Made by a program: the position numbers and the translations under genes | DNA from: JAAUUJ01 sp964392245 | GTDB lineage: Bacteria; Cyanobacteriota; Cyanobacteriia; Thermostichales; Thermostichaceae | Direction of reading: 5' to 3' | DNA: 64,000 nt | Assembly: GCA_964392245.1 (NCBI GenBank) | Contig: CAYMOX010000007.1 | Span: 1 to 64,000, forward strand | Shown here: in pieces, positions 52,484 to 62,328 of the stretch | Layout of the letters: the number at the start of each line of letters is the position of its first letter | Numbering within the stretch: the first letter of the stretch is position 1 | Notes under the pieces: generated by a model | Seen by the model: only the letters and a program-made list of their open reading frames with translations | Databases searched by the model: none | Told to the model about the DNA's origin: nothing

Positions 52484-54232
52484 CTACTTCAGATCCGGCA
52501 GAGAGGATGAAACTAGCGTGGGTTCCTGTTGCAACCATCGCCAGCAGGGCAGGAAGTTACTGGCCAGGACATGATCAATGGCCCAGAATTCAGCAAAACT
52601 ATCACCGGAACAGTAGCTACCGATAAACACCAGCAACAGATCTCGAAAGGGGAGCACGGGGGGCTGCAGGTGCTGGGCCTCCAGGCAGAGGGTATTCACT
52701 GCATTCTGCAAACACACCAGGTTGGCCACAATATCTGTGAACATATTGGTTTCTGTCGTGATCGAGGGCAGATAGGTGTGGGCATAACTTTCTAGAAACA
52801 GCTGGTGCATCCGGATCATGGCTTGTTTGAGGGAGGTTCTGACAGAGAGGGTGGCTTCCTGTCCCTGGGCAAAACGCCAGTGGGCCAGCAGCTCGGATTC
52901 TAATGTCGAGTCCTCCAGCACCGAGATGTGAACATCCAGCAGCGGTTGCATAATTTTCAAAAATAGAAAGTCAATATCCGCCAGACTTAAATCCAGCTTG
53001 GCGGGATGCTGCTTGAAAATTGAAGAACTGGGTAGCTGCTCTGCTGATTGGGGGTGATCGGCAATGAACTTGAATTCGGCAATGTCGGCGATCAGTTCTC
53101 CCAGCAGGTGGGTAAACAAAAATCCCAGCCGCTGTTGCACTTCCCCCTGAAAAAAGAGGCGGGTGCGCTCCTCATCCAGCACAACACGGCCATGCTGCAG
53201 ATAAAAGAGTTGCCAGCAGGCCAGCGGCCCCTCCGGGGTATAGGCGGTTTCGGCACCGCGTAGCGGATCGGCGCAGGTGGTCAGAAAGGCATAGTCACTG
53301 GCAAACCCGGTCAGGATCCACTGCCAGTAATGCCCCCAGATATCATGCAGGAGGAAAGCTTCTGCTTTGGCGGTGGGGAGCACACTCACGGAACGGCTCA
53401 GGGCCTCACACACATCGGCAGCGGTAACCCCACTGAGGCTGGCCACCTGTTCACTCCATTGCGGATCCACCTGTTGGGGTTGACAGGGACCAAAGATCGG
53501 GAATTGTTTGAACTTCTGGAACTGAAACGTGGCCAGAGAGTTTAGAAAGACACGGATCTGCTGCTGATCTGACTCGGACAGAGACGCCCACAGTTCCGCT
53601 GGCTGCAGTTGATCCTGCTCATAATTTAGGCAAAAGTAAAGTTGCGTATCGGTGTACACCCAGTTCAGGGTTTGGGGAGGCAGCGGCAGCGGTCCAAAGA
53701 TAGCCTGAAAGACCTGCAGCGGCTGGGCAGCAAGCGCATTTGACCCCCTCACCCTCTGGATCACCGCCTGCATGATCTGCTTCTGGCGAGTGATGCGGCG
53801 GTCAATCACCTGGATCTGGTCGGCGATGAGGGCATAGTCCGTCTCCGGCAGGTCAAACAGAGAAGCGAGTCGGTCAAGGGCATCCGGTTGCTGCAGTAAG
53901 GGGGGGAGGGGATCCGGACGATATTGCGACAGGGTGGGGGAGGGGAGGGATCCCTGCCAGCCACACCCCGCCAGTTGATGATAGCGGCTGACCAGCATTA
54001 CACTGCGCACAAACGCCTGCCGCACCGCCAGAGGGATCTCAGCAATGGGTTGCAGATCTCGCTTGACCGGGTGGGCATAGGTCTGCAGTTGGGCCTGCAG
54101 CTCCCGTAACCGCTCCTGACGGCGGGATTGAATCACAGGCTCCAGGGGCATTCCACTGAACAATTCACGGGAGATCTGGAGGGCTTCCGTCAACAGCTGG
54201 CGGATGGCCTCTGTCATGGGGGGAATCGACAT
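52484..54232 (-). CDS. Unknown 582-residue protein, head of the signalling operon
   Basis: I do not recognise this protein. It is mostly helical, with no signal peptide and no clear membrane span. Notable motifs are LLHDIWGHYWQWILTGF (about residues 291-307, two His and a Trp-rich face), GAETAYTPEGPLACWQLFYL, VVLDEERTRLFF and a C-terminal LLLVFIGSYCSGDSFAEFW. Conserved His, Asp and Glu clusters could bind metal, but this is a guess. The start is ATG 54232 or the in-frame ATG 54217. It is 73 bases upstream of the sensor kinase on the same strand with no terminator seen, so it may be part of that signalling operon. Confidence 0.7.
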   Translation of the reverse strand: MSIPPMTEAIRQLLTEALQISRELFSGMPLEPVIQSRRQERLRELQAQLQTYAHPVKRDLQPIAEIPLAVRQAFVRSVMLVSRYHQLAGCGWQGSLPSPTLSQYRPDPLPPLLQQPDALDRLASLFDLPETDYALIADQIQVIDRRITRQKQIMQAVIQRVRGSNALAAQPLQVFQAIFGPLPLPPQTLNWVYTDTQLYFCLNYEQDQLQPAELWASLSESDQQQIRVFLNSLATFQFQKFKQFPIFGPCQPQQVDPQWSEQVASLSGVTAADVCEALSRSVSVLPTAKAEAFLLHDIWGHYWQWILTGFASDYAFLTTCADPLRGAETAYTPEGPLACWQLFYLQHGRVVLDEERTRLFFQGEVQQRLGFLFTHLLGELIADIAEFKFIADHPQSAEQLPSSSIFKQHPAKLDLSLADIDFLFLKIMQPLLDVHISVLEDSTLESELLAHWRFAQGQEATLSVRTSLKQAMIRMHQLFLESYAHTYLPSITTETNMFTDIVANLVCLQNAVNTLCLEAQHLQPPVLPFRDLLLVFIGSYCSGDSFAEFWAIDHVLASNFLPCWRWLQQEPTLVSSSLPDLK

Positions 54233-54394
54233 GAATGGAATGGGTCCTTCGGCCTGCGGATCTGATCACCAAAATACTGAACTTTTTCCAGTTCCCAAGG
54301 ATCAGAGACACCTGGATCACAAGCAGCACCCGCTTCTCGTCACAGCCTCTCCTCCAGATCAAGGGGAAACTCAAACCAGTTGTGTTGGAAAGCC

Positions 54395-54589
54395 ATGCCA
54401 ATGACCTTGCAATCCGTTGTTGATCAGGCCCTGCAAACAGGCCTCCTTACCCCTTCTCGGGAAGAGATGATCAATCAGCTTCTGCTGTCTGCTTCCCTTA
54501 CAGGTCCAGATCTGGAAGCGCTGGATCACCTCATGGATGCCATTGCCGCTGGATGGATTGGGGTTGGGGAGCCGATCCCTTCCCGATGA
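54395..54589 (+). CDS. Small cyanobacterial helical protein
   Basis: This 64-residue protein starts at ATG 54395 or 54401; no good ribosome site distinguishes them. The sequence SVVDQALQTGLLTPSREEMI, then LTGPDLEALDHLMDAIAAG, resembles a group of short cyanobacterial proteins with two or three helices of unknown function. It is convergent with the RND pump gene, ten bases between ends, and divergent from the 582-residue protein. Moderate confidence because of its small size. Confidence 0.55.
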   Translation: MPMTLQSVVDQALQTGLLTPSREEMINQLLLSASLTGPDLEALDHLMDAIAAGWIGVGEPIPSR

Positions 54590-54599
54590 TGATTTCAAC

Positions 54600-57500
54600 T
54601 CATTTGGTTTCCAGCTCCGTATCCCGATGGCGGGGCAGGATCCGTTCCTCCAGACCGCGAATCAAGATATAGAGGACAGGGACAAAGAACAAACTCAGGA
54701 AGGTGGACACCAACAATCCCCCCACCACGGCAGTGCCCAACGACTGGCGACTCCCGGATCCCGCTCCGGTGGCCAGGGCCAATGGCAAAACGCCCAGAGC
54801 TGAGCTAATGGCGGTCATGAGAATGGCTCGAAATCGTGTCGTGGATGCTTCCACGGCTGCCTTGATCAAGGGGAATCCCTGCTCCCGCAGCTGGTTGGCA
54901 AACTCCACGATCAAAATGGCATTTTTGCTGGCCAGCCCGATCAACATCACCAACCCCACCTGACAGAAAATGTCGTTGGGCAGCCCCCGCAGCATCTGGG
55001 CCGACAGGGCTCCCATGATCGCCAGTGGCACCGACAGCATAATAATCAGCGGATCAATGTAGCTTTCGTACTGCGCTGCCAGAAACAGAAAGACAAACAC
55101 CAGACCCAGTACAAAGATATAGGTCGCCTGGCCGCCGGATTCAATTTCCTCCAGGGACACCCCCGTCCACTCATAGCTCATGCCCTGGGGAATGACCTGA
55201 GCCGCGAGTTCCTCCATGGATTGCAGAGCCTGCCCCGAGCTGAAGCCAGGACTGGCAGCGCCCTGGATCTCCACCGATCGAAAGAGGTTGTAGTGATTGA
55301 TGACGAGCGGACCCGTGGCCTCTTCTACTGTTACCAGCGAGTCGAGCGGGATCATGGAGCCATCGCGGCGGGAGCGGACGTAGAACTGACCAATATTCTC
55401 AGGAGAGGAGCGAAAATCCTGATCCGCCTGCACATACACGCGGTAGTTGCGGTTGAAATTGTCGAAGTTATTGACGTAGGTTCCCCCCAGCAACGTCTGT
55501 AGCGTATTGAAGACATCCAGAGGTTCCACCCCCAGCACCTGCGCCTGATCCCGATCCACGATCACCTGACTCTGGGGTGCCCCCGCCGAAAAGGTGGGCG
55601 GATTGATCTGCAGCGGCGGCACCTGGTTACTGGCAAAAAACAGCGATTTACTTACCTGCTCGAGGGTGTCAAAGTCATTGAGACTCAGTCCCTGCAACTG
55701 AAACTGAAAGCCACTGGCGGTGCCCAACCCCTGGATGGGAGGCGGCAGCAACGGAATCACCAGGGCGCGGCTGATCCCCCCCAGAAACGGTCCAAACAGG
55801 GTGTTGACAATGGCTGGAGAACTCTGATCGGGACGGGACCGTTCTTCCCAGGGCTTGAGGGTGACAAACAGCAGACCATTGGAAGGAGAGACACCCGAAA
55901 AACTGAAGCCCTCCACTGCCACGGTGTTCTCCACATGCTCCGCCACCCCCGGCAGGCTGCGAATGATGCCGGTGGCCTGATCCAGAATCTGACGGGTGTA
56001 GTTGAGAGAGACCCCGGAAGGGCCCTGAATAAAGTTAAAAAAGTAGCCCTGATCTTCGTCGGGCACAAAGGCTGTCGGCACCATCTGAAACAGGGCATAA
56101 GTGAGCCCCAGTGAGGCCAGGAAGAAGACCAGCACCAGATAACGCAGCTTGACAACGCCCCCCAGGACCCAGGTGTAGGCCCGCCGCAAGCCTTCAATGC
56201 CAGCATCCATCGCATCCAGGATCGGATTGCCCCGTTCTCGGGCACGGATGAACAGCGTCGCCAATGCAGGAGAGAGGGTCAGGGCATTAAACGTGGAGAT
56301 GCCCACCGCAAAGACAATGGTAAGGGCAAACTGCTGATAGATCCGGCCACTGGTGCCCGGGAAGAAGGCCACCGGAATAAACACCGCAAATAGCACCAGT
56401 GTGGTCGCGATCACGGCCCCAAACACCTCGTTCATTCCAATGGAAGCCGCCTGCAGCGGGCGCATGCCCCGGTCTTGGATGTAGCGGGTAATGTTCTCCA
56501 CCACCACGATGGCATCATCCACCACCATCCCTGTGGCCAGGGTAATGCCAAACAGGGTGAGGGTATTGATCGAAAACCCCAATACCTGCATGAAGGCGAA
56601 GGTTCCGATCAAGGACACGGGAATGGTAATGGCTGGGATCAACGTGATCCGCCAGTCTTGCAGGAAGACAAACAGTACCAGCACCACCAGCCCAACGGAT
56701 TGCAGCAACGTCAACACCACCTCCTGAGCCGAGCGGGCAATAAAGGCAGTGGTGTCATAGGGGATCAAGTACCGCAGCCCCGGTGGAAACGTCTGGGAAA
56801 GTTCGGCCATGGTGTCTCGCACCGCCGCCGCAATCTCCAGAGAATTGGCATTCGCCAGCTTGGTAATCCCGATCCCAATCGCATTCTGACCATCCAGCTG
56901 GAAGGAGGTGTCGTAACTCTGAACCCCCAGTTCCACACGACCCACATCCTTGATCCGCACAATCGTGCCATCTGCTGTGGTGGCCAGGACAATATCCCCA
57001 AACGCTTCCGGCTCCACCAGTCGTCCCTGGGCCAGAACATTGAGTTGAAACAACTGAGCGGAGTCGTTCGGAGGTTGCCCCAGCTGCCCAGCGGCTACCT
57101 GTACATTTTGCTGGCTGATTGCCGTGACCACATCGGTGGCGGTTAACCCACGGCTGGCCAGACGCACGGGATCCAGCCAGATGCGCATGGCATAGCGACG
57201 TTCCCCAAAGATCTGCACGCCACTGATCCCAGGAATCCGCCGCAGCGGGTCGCGCACAAACAGATCGGTGTAGTTGCTGATGAACAGGGTGTCGTACTCG
57301 TCGTTATCAGAGAATAGACTGACAAATTGGACAAAGTCAGATCCCCCGGATTTTTCCACCGTTACCCCGCTCTGCAGCACCTCATTGGGCAGCTGTCCCT
57401 GCACCTGAGAGACCCGGTTCTGCACATCAATGGCAGCGGTATCCAGATCCCGTGAGTTTTCAAAGGTAACCACGATCTGACTGCTACCGTCACTGCTACT

Positions 57501-57746
57501 GGTGGAGGTGATATAGCGCATGCCCTCCACACCGTTGATCTCCCGCTCCAGGATGTTGGTGACCCCGGTTTCCACCACTTCTGCCCCAGCCCCTGGATAG
57601 ATAGCACTGACGGTTACGGTAGGAGGCGCCACCTGAGGATAGTAATCCACCGGCAGCAGGGTGGCAGAAATCGCACCCGCCAGCACGATCACCAGCGAAC
57701 AGACGGTGGCAAATACAGGGCGGCGGATAAAAAACTCAACGAACAT
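54600..57746 (-). CDS. RND efflux transporter, HAE1 (AcrB-like) family
   Basis: This 1048-residue proton-driven inner-membrane pump has 12 membrane helices and two large periplasmic loops. The opening MFVEFFIRRPVFATVCSLVI is standard. The TM4 proton-relay acidic pair appears in GMVVDDAIVVVENITRY, and the family blocks are PVDYYPQVAPPTVTVSA and FVPDEDQGYFF. AcrB-type pumps export drugs, detergents or dyes; the substrate is not predictable. It is 40 bases downstream of its membrane-fusion partner gene on the same strand. No outer-membrane TolC gene is in the window. Confidence 0.95.
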   Translation of the reverse strand: MFVEFFIRRPVFATVCSLVIVLAGAISATLLPVDYYPQVAPPTVTVSAIYPGAGAEVVETGVTNILEREINGVEGMRYITSTSSSDGSSQIVVTFENSRDLDTAAIDVQNRVSQVQGQLPNEVLQSGVTVEKSGGSDFVQFVSLFSDNDEYDTLFISNYTDLFVRDPLRRIPGISGVQIFGERRYAMRIWLDPVRLASRGLTATDVVTAISQQNVQVAAGQLGQPPNDSAQLFQLNVLAQGRLVEPEAFGDIVLATTADGTIVRIKDVGRVELGVQSYDTSFQLDGQNAIGIGITKLANANSLEIAAAVRDTMAELSQTFPPGLRYLIPYDTTAFIARSAQEVVLTLLQSVGLVVLVLFVFLQDWRITLIPAITIPVSLIGTFAFMQVLGFSINTLTLFGITLATGMVVDDAIVVVENITRYIQDRGMRPLQAASIGMNEVFGAVIATTLVLFAVFIPVAFFPGTSGRIYQQFALTIVFAVGISTFNALTLSPALATLFIRARERGNPILDAMDAGIEGLRRAYTWVLGGVVKLRYLVLVFFLASLGLTYALFQMVPTAFVPDEDQGYFFNFIQGPSGVSLNYTRQILDQATGIIRSLPGVAEHVENTVAVEGFSFSGVSPSNGLLFVTLKPWEERSRPDQSSPAIVNTLFGPFLGGISRALVIPLLPPPIQGLGTASGFQFQLQGLSLNDFDTLEQVSKSLFFASNQVPPLQINPPTFSAGAPQSQVIVDRDQAQVLGVEPLDVFNTLQTLLGGTYVNNFDNFNRNYRVYVQADQDFRSSPENIGQFYVRSRRDGSMIPLDSLVTVEEATGPLVINHYNLFRSVEIQGAASPGFSSGQALQSMEELAAQVIPQGMSYEWTGVSLEEIESGGQATYIFVLGLVFVFLFLAAQYESYIDPLIIMLSVPLAIMGALSAQMLRGLPNDIFCQVGLVMLIGLASKNAILIVEFANQLREQGFPLIKAAVEASTTRFRAILMTAISSALGVLPLALATGAGSGSRQSLGTAVVGGLLVSTFLSLFFVPVLYILIRGLEERILPRHRDTELETK

Positions 57747-57786
57747 AACAGGCAGCTCTCAGAGGCAATTAGGGGGAAACCAGGGT

Positions 57787-59073
57787 TTAGCCACCCTGAG
57801 GGGCAGATCCACTCTCCTGTCCGGGCGGTCCCCCACCCCCAGACATTTGGGCTTCGTCCACAATCGGGGCCTGATCAAAAATCTTTTGCAGTCCGGACAC
57901 CACAATCTGTTCACCAGCTTCCAGTCCGGACAGCACTTCGTACTGGTTGTCCTGCAGTTGCCCCAATTGAACGGGCTTCTGGGCCGCGATCATGGAAGGA
58001 GGCCCTTCTTCAGGCCCTGTTCCTTCGCTAGGTTCCGCCGTGAACACAAAGGTTTGTCCGGCCAGGCGGGAGACCGCTGTAAAGGGAATCACTAGGCGCG
58101 GCTCTTCCTCCCAGATCAGACGCACCCGCACAAATTGAGAGGTGCGCAATTGCCCCTGGCTGTTATCAAACAGAGCTTTGGCCAGCACCGCCTGGGTGGC
58201 CGGATTCACCTCAGGTGCAATAAACGACACCTGACTGGTCAGGAGCACCGATCCCTCTGGCCCCAGCAGCTGCACAGGGGTGCCCAAGCGCAGCCGATCC
58301 GATGCTTCCAGAGGCACATTGATGTCCACCTCCAGAATCTGATCCTGGACAATGGTGGTCAGCACAGTATTGGGGGTCACGTAATCCCCCTCCTTGACCA
58401 GCACCTCCCCCACTCGACCCGCCAACGGGGCCGTGACCTGGTAAAAACGCAGTTCTACCTCCTCCTCCTGGGCCACTGCCTGGGCTTGCTCCAGATCCCG
58501 TTCTGCCTGGACAACCGCTGCTTCCAGGGCCCGGATCTGCTCCTTCTGGCTGGCCACATCCGCCTCCGCCCGCCGCAGATTGCGATTACTCTCGTCCAGG
58601 GCTTGACGGGAGATCACCCCTTCCGCCTGCAGTTCTAAATTCCGTTGCTGCTGACTGCGGCTAAATTCCAGCTCCGCTTCCAGGGCAGCAAGCGTGGCCT
58701 GAGCAGCACTTAAATTGCGACCGGCGTTATCCACATTGGCCTCAGCCACCTGGATCGCTGCCTTGCGGCTGGCCATCACCGCGTCCTGACGGGCGGTATC
58801 AATGCGAAAGAGGGGCTGCCCCGCCTGCACCTGATCCCCCAATTGCACCTGCACCTGGGTCAGCTGACCACTCACCTGGGGGTTGAGGGTGGCTACACTG
58901 CGGGAGTCCAGGTTGGCAATCACAGAGGAACTGTCCTGGATCGGGGCGGTGCCCACAGTGGCAATCTGAACGGGGGTGGGCGGCGGTCCCTGCTGTTCAG
59001 CTTCCGCAGGCGGACCGGAACGACATCCTCCAAGCGTCAGAACACTGAGCATCAGTAAAAACTTAAACATCAT
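57787..59073 (-). CDS. RND efflux periplasmic adaptor (membrane-fusion lipoprotein)
   Basis: This 428-residue adaptor starts at ATG 59073. A lipoprotein signal is visible as FLLMLSVLTLGGC (lipidation Cys about residue 17). The barrel-sandwich domain begins SVATLNPQVSGQLTQVQVQL. A long coiled-coil hairpin follows (AQATLAALEAELEFSRSQQQ and neighbours, about 115-200), then the second lipoyl half VTAPLAGRVGEVLVKEGDYV, beta-barrel and membrane-proximal domains. An upstream in-frame ATG would add 41 residues before the signal, which is unlikely. It forms the adaptor-pump pair with the RND gene. Confidence 0.93.
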   Translation of the reverse strand: MMFKFLLMLSVLTLGGCRSGPPAEAEQQGPPPTPVQIATVGTAPIQDSSSVIANLDSRSVATLNPQVSGQLTQVQVQLGDQVQAGQPLFRIDTARQDAVMASRKAAIQVAEANVDNAGRNLSAAQATLAALEAELEFSRSQQQRNLELQAEGVISRQALDESNRNLRRAEADVASQKEQIRALEAAVVQAERDLEQAQAVAQEEEVELRFYQVTAPLAGRVGEVLVKEGDYVTPNTVLTTIVQDQILEVDINVPLEASDRLRLGTPVQLLGPEGSVLLTSQVSFIAPEVNPATQAVLAKALFDNSQGQLRTSQFVRVRLIWEEEPRLVIPFTAVSRLAGQTFVFTAEPSEGTGPEEGPPSMIAAQKPVQLGQLQDNQYEVLSGLEAGEQIVVSGLQKIFDQAPIVDEAQMSGGGGPPGQESGSAPQGG

Positions 59074-59246
59074 GCTGGATCCGCCTTTATACTTAGAGCT
59101 AGAGGAGATCAACCCCCTAGACTCCGCGATCGATCTTGCAGCCACCTTAGTGGCAAGCAGGGCAAAGACTTCTGTGAAATAGCGCTTGATTTTCAATCAG
59201 GAAATCAGGTACCATTCGCTGCCCGATGTTTTTGTGAGTGCTGGGC

Positions 59247-59870
59247 ATGTCCCTCTATCTACTGGATCAGGCGCTGCCCACGTTATCCATTGCCCAACAG
59301 CAGCAGGCTTTGCTCACCTTGCTCTGTGTTCTGGCCTATCGCGAGGGAGACTACGCCCTCACCTCTGGTCGCCGTAGCAGCTATTACATCAATTGCAAAA
59401 CGGTGACCTTGCATCCTCAGGGAGCCTTTCTGGTGGGTCAGTGTCTGCTGCATCAGCTACCTCCTGAAACCGAGGCCGTGGCAGGCATGACCCTGGGGGC
59501 GGATCCGATTCTCACCGCTGTGAGTTTGGCCTCTGTGTATCAAACCCCACCAGCACCTCTGCAAAACCTGCCTGCGCTGATCGTTCGCAAACAACCCAAA
59601 GGACATGGGACCCAGGCCTGGCTGGAGGGGCTGACCCTTGCCCCCAACACCTGTGTCTGGATCCTGGAAGACGTGGTGACCACGGGCGGCTCAGCTTTAC
59701 GGGCTGCAGAGCGCGTCCAGGCAGCGGGATACAGAGTGGGAGGAATTCTGGCCCTGCTGGATCGTTTGGAGGGAGCCGCAGAGGCTTGTGCTCAGGCAGG
59801 ATCGCCCTTTCAGACTCTGTTTACCATTGATCAGTTGCGGCACCACCATCACCAGTTGCAGGGGATCTAA
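59247..59870 (+). CDS. pyrE: Orotate phosphoribosyltransferase
   Basis: PyrE converts orotate and PRPP to OMP in pyrimidine synthesis. The 207-residue protein starts at ATG 59247 (MSLYLLDQALP); a GTG at 59238 adds three residues. Seen are REGDYALTSGRRSSYYINCK (catalytic and orotate-binding region), VAGMTLGADPILTAVSLAS, IVRKQPKGHGTQAWLEG (the flexible loop Lys and His) and the PRPP loop WILEDVVTTGGSALRAA. It ends 67 bases before the asparaginase gene, same strand. Confidence 0.93.
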   Translation: MSLYLLDQALPTLSIAQQQQALLTLLCVLAYREGDYALTSGRRSSYYINCKTVTLHPQGAFLVGQCLLHQLPPETEAVAGMTLGADPILTAVSLASVYQTPPAPLQNLPALIVRKQPKGHGTQAWLEGLTLAPNTCVWILEDVVTTGGSALRAAERVQAAGYRVGGILALLDRLEGAAEACAQAGSPFQTLFTIDQLRHHHHQLQGI

Positions 59871-59937
59871 GCTGCTGAAATGCATGCAGAGACCTCAGAA
59901 TTGCCGTAGGCTAGGGAAGCAATTTCCCTCGATACCC

Positions 59938-60897
59938 ATGTTCATGGATCCTCATTCCCCCAGCTCGGAATTTAGTGTTCATGTATTGCGGGAGGGACTG
60001 ATCGAATCTGTCCATCGTTGTCAGGCGGTGGTAGCGGATGAGCGAGGGCGAATTTTAGCCAGTGCAGGATCCAGTTCAGCAGCGATTTTTGCCCGCTCCG
60101 CCCTCAAACCCTTCCAGGCCATGGCAGTCCTTTCCACTGGGATCCATGAGCGCTATCAGCTCTCAGATAAGGATCTGGCCGTTATGTGCAGCTCTCATCA
60201 GGGGAGCCGACAACATGCGCGTCAGGTGTTTGCCATGCTCTGGCGGGCTGATCTAGAGGCGGATCACCTGCTCTGCCCAACACCCGCTAACACGCCCAGC
60301 CCCCTCTGCCACAATTGTTCCGGTAAACATGCGGGAATGCTTCTGGCCAGCCGCAGTCAGAACTGGAGTCTGCATGATTATCCTCAGCGCCAACATCCGG
60401 TGCAGAAATTGATCCGCTCTCAGCTGGCCGATCTCCTGCATATGCCTGCGGATGAGTTCCTGGCGGCCCGCGACGATTGTGGAGTTCCCACCTATCAACT
60501 GCAATTGGGGCAGATGGCCAGTCTCTATGCCCAGCTGACAGCAGGACAGCGAGCCGATCTGGAGGTGCTGAGCCGCGCCATGACGCAGTTTCCGGAAATG
60601 GTGGCAGGCCCAGATCGCTTTGACACTGTGCTGATGCAGGCCAGCGGGGGCACGGTGGTCAGTAAATCAGGAGCGGAAGGGATCCAGTGTGTTGGGCGCT
60701 GTGGGCAGCGTTTGGGTCTGGCCATTAAGGTCAACGATGGGGCGGCACGGGCCAAGTATGCCCTCACCATTCACCTGCTCAGACAGATGGGCTGGATCAC
60801 ACCTGCCACTGCCGAATCGCTGTCGGAAAAGTTTTGTCACCCAGGCAGCTACACCCGTCTTGAGGTTGATGGCGAATGGGATCTGGGTTACTCGTAA
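59938..60897 (+). CDS. L-asparaginase, Rhizobium etli ReAIV/ReAV type
   Basis: This 319-residue enzyme of the class 3 asparaginase family hydrolyses asparagine to aspartate and ammonium; it is unrelated to the E. coli type. The serine beta-lactamase-like active site appears as FARSALKPFQAM (Ser-x-x-Lys). The zinc-site Cys and Lys are in HNCSGKHAGML (about residue 122) and the second Cys in ARDDCGVPTYQL (about 179). The start is ATG 59938, with an ATG two codons later as an alternative. Ammonium release links it loosely to nitrogen recycling. The 3' end overlaps the convergent ycf66 gene by ten bases. Confidence 0.87.
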   Translation: MFMDPHSPSSEFSVHVLREGLIESVHRCQAVVADERGRILASAGSSSAAIFARSALKPFQAMAVLSTGIHERYQLSDKDLAVMCSSHQGSRQHARQVFAMLWRADLEADHLLCPTPANTPSPLCHNCSGKHAGMLLASRSQNWSLHDYPQRQHPVQKLIRSQLADLLHMPADEFLAARDDCGVPTYQLQLGQMASLYAQLTAGQRADLEVLSRAMTQFPEMVAGPDRFDTVLMQASGGTVVSKSGAEGIQCVGRCGQRLGLAIKVNDGAARAKYALTIHLLRQMGWITPATAESLSEKFCHPGSYTRLEVDGEWDLGYS

Positions 60898-61691
60898 ACA
60901 TACCCCTGTTCGCCGTTGTCCTCTTCGTCTACGGTTTCTACAGACTCCACCTGGATCACGCGGCGGGGTGGCCGGGATTGATCTTCCTCTTCCTCTTCGT
61001 CGGGGAGACGGGGGGGTTGTTGGGGACGGGGGGCCGCAGGACGAGGGCGGCGGGCGCGATCTTCACCTCCGTTATCACGGGAACGGCGATCGGGGGCTGC
61101 TCCTTCGCCATTTAGAGTTTCCGTTTCATCCCAGGTGTCCTCTACGTAGATATCCCGAACCTCCTCGTCAGGTGGAGCTGGGCGGGAGGGGCGGCGAGGA
61201 CGGACAGAGGTATCGGCCACCAGCTGAGGTCGGGTGCGGGAGCGGGTGGTACGGCGTTTTTCCTCCCGACTTTCAAAAGTTCGGCTGGCTTCGGAGGCGG
61301 ATCGCATTCGCACCCCCTGAGTCTGGCCTGCCACCCGAGCTCGCCCCGTTTCATAAGAAGATTCGGGTTTGTAGGTGCGGGTGAATCCCTCCCGTCGCGG
61401 TTGTCCCTGCACCTGTCGTGATTTGGTCACTAGCTGGAGCCGCAAACGAAAGGTTTCGATTGCAAAGAACCCTGCCATGACCACGAGCAAAACCTGGGCA
61501 AAAAAGAGCAGAGGGATCAGTCGATACCCCTCCAGAAACAGGCATAATCCGTAGATGATGCCCATAACAGCAAAGACAACATCGTACTCACGCGCAGCAT
61601 CGGGTTTGAGATAGCGGATCACAAAGACCATTGCGCTGGCGATAATCACGAGCGCCCCCATGAGAAAGGCAGGATTCGTGGTTAAAAACAT
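60888..61691 (-). CDS. ycf66: Ycf66 family protein
   Basis: This 267-residue protein has three N-terminal membrane helices (PAFLMGALVIIASAMVFVIR, EYDVVFAVMGIIYGLCLFL, LIPLLFFAQVLLVVMAGFF; about residues 7-85). A long, highly charged and disordered C-terminal tail rich in Arg, Pro and Asp/Glu follows (for example RPAAPRPQQPP and LPDEEEEEDQ). Ycf66 is conserved in cyanobacteria and some chloroplast genomes; its function is unresolved. The tail length varies among species. Confidence 0.9.
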   Translation of the reverse strand: MFLTTNPAFLMGALVIIASAMVFVIRYLKPDAAREYDVVFAVMGIIYGLCLFLEGYRLIPLLFFAQVLLVVMAGFFAIETFRLRLQLVTKSRQVQGQPRREGFTRTYKPESSYETGRARVAGQTQGVRMRSASEASRTFESREEKRRTTRSRTRPQLVADTSVRPRRPSRPAPPDEEVRDIYVEDTWDETETLNGEGAAPDRRSRDNGGEDRARRPRPAAPRPQQPPRLPDEEEEEDQSRPPRRVIQVESVETVDEEDNGEQGYVYE

Positions 61692-61829
61692 GGCAAAGCA
61701 TCCTGAGTCAAGGCAGAGAGGTAAGCTCTGGACGGGTTTATCTTAACATCTGACCGTTCCGACCCCGTTCAGCCTCTCTGGAGAAGCGGAGCAGTGTTCA
61801 GAAGCCCAACTTCCCAGATCCTGAAGTGT

Positions 61830-62246
61830 TCAGGACGTTAGGTTCCTGGCTTCCAGCGAAGAGTACTGCAGAGACTGGGTCTCCAGATCGGGCCGTAACT
61901 CTTTCGCTCCCCGCAAATAGACATGATGAATCTGGGAGCGTGGCCGCTGAGTGTTAATCTGCATCAGCACCCGAATACAACAGGCCAGCCCGCCGGTAAC
62001 CTGCATCTGCTGGAGATCAAGGAGAGGTACCTGATCCCAGCCAGGACGGGAGCGCGCCACCTGAGCGGGGTAAATCGTATTCAGATCAGGAGTAACGGAA
62101 AAAATCACATTCACAACATCGTCCATCTCCACGGGATTGCGATCCAGGAGATGATCGAGGAGCTCAGTTACGGCTTCGGCAATGGACTGAGGTGTGTTGG
62201 CCGCAGCTGTTGTGGCTCCTCGAATGGCTCTCACCCTTTCCACCAT
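61830..62246 (-). CDS. aroH: Chorismate mutase, AroH class
   Basis: AroH rearranges chorismate to prephenate for Phe and Tyr synthesis. The 138-residue protein from ATG 62246 (MVERVRAIRGATTAAANTPQ) matches the trimeric AroH fold. Active-site elements are the N-terminal Arg in AIRGATT, VIFSVTPDLNTIYPA, QVTGGLACCIRVLM (Glu replaced in part by nearby acidic residues) and HVYLRGAKELRPDL. A 41-residue upstream extension is not family-like. It lies 82 bases downstream of the TonB-like gene on the same strand. Confidence 0.93.
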   Translation of the reverse strand: MVERVRAIRGATTAAANTPQSIAEAVTELLDHLLDRNPVEMDDVVNVIFSVTPDLNTIYPAQVARSRPGWDQVPLLDLQQMQVTGGLACCIRVLMQINTQRPRSQIHHVYLRGAKELRPDLETQSLQYSSLEARNLTS

Positions 62247-62328
62247 GGCAACACCTGATCCTCTGATCCCTTGTGATCGCAACCCCTGAGGAAAGTTGCT
62301 GGGAAAATTATACTGGCTAGGTGAAACC

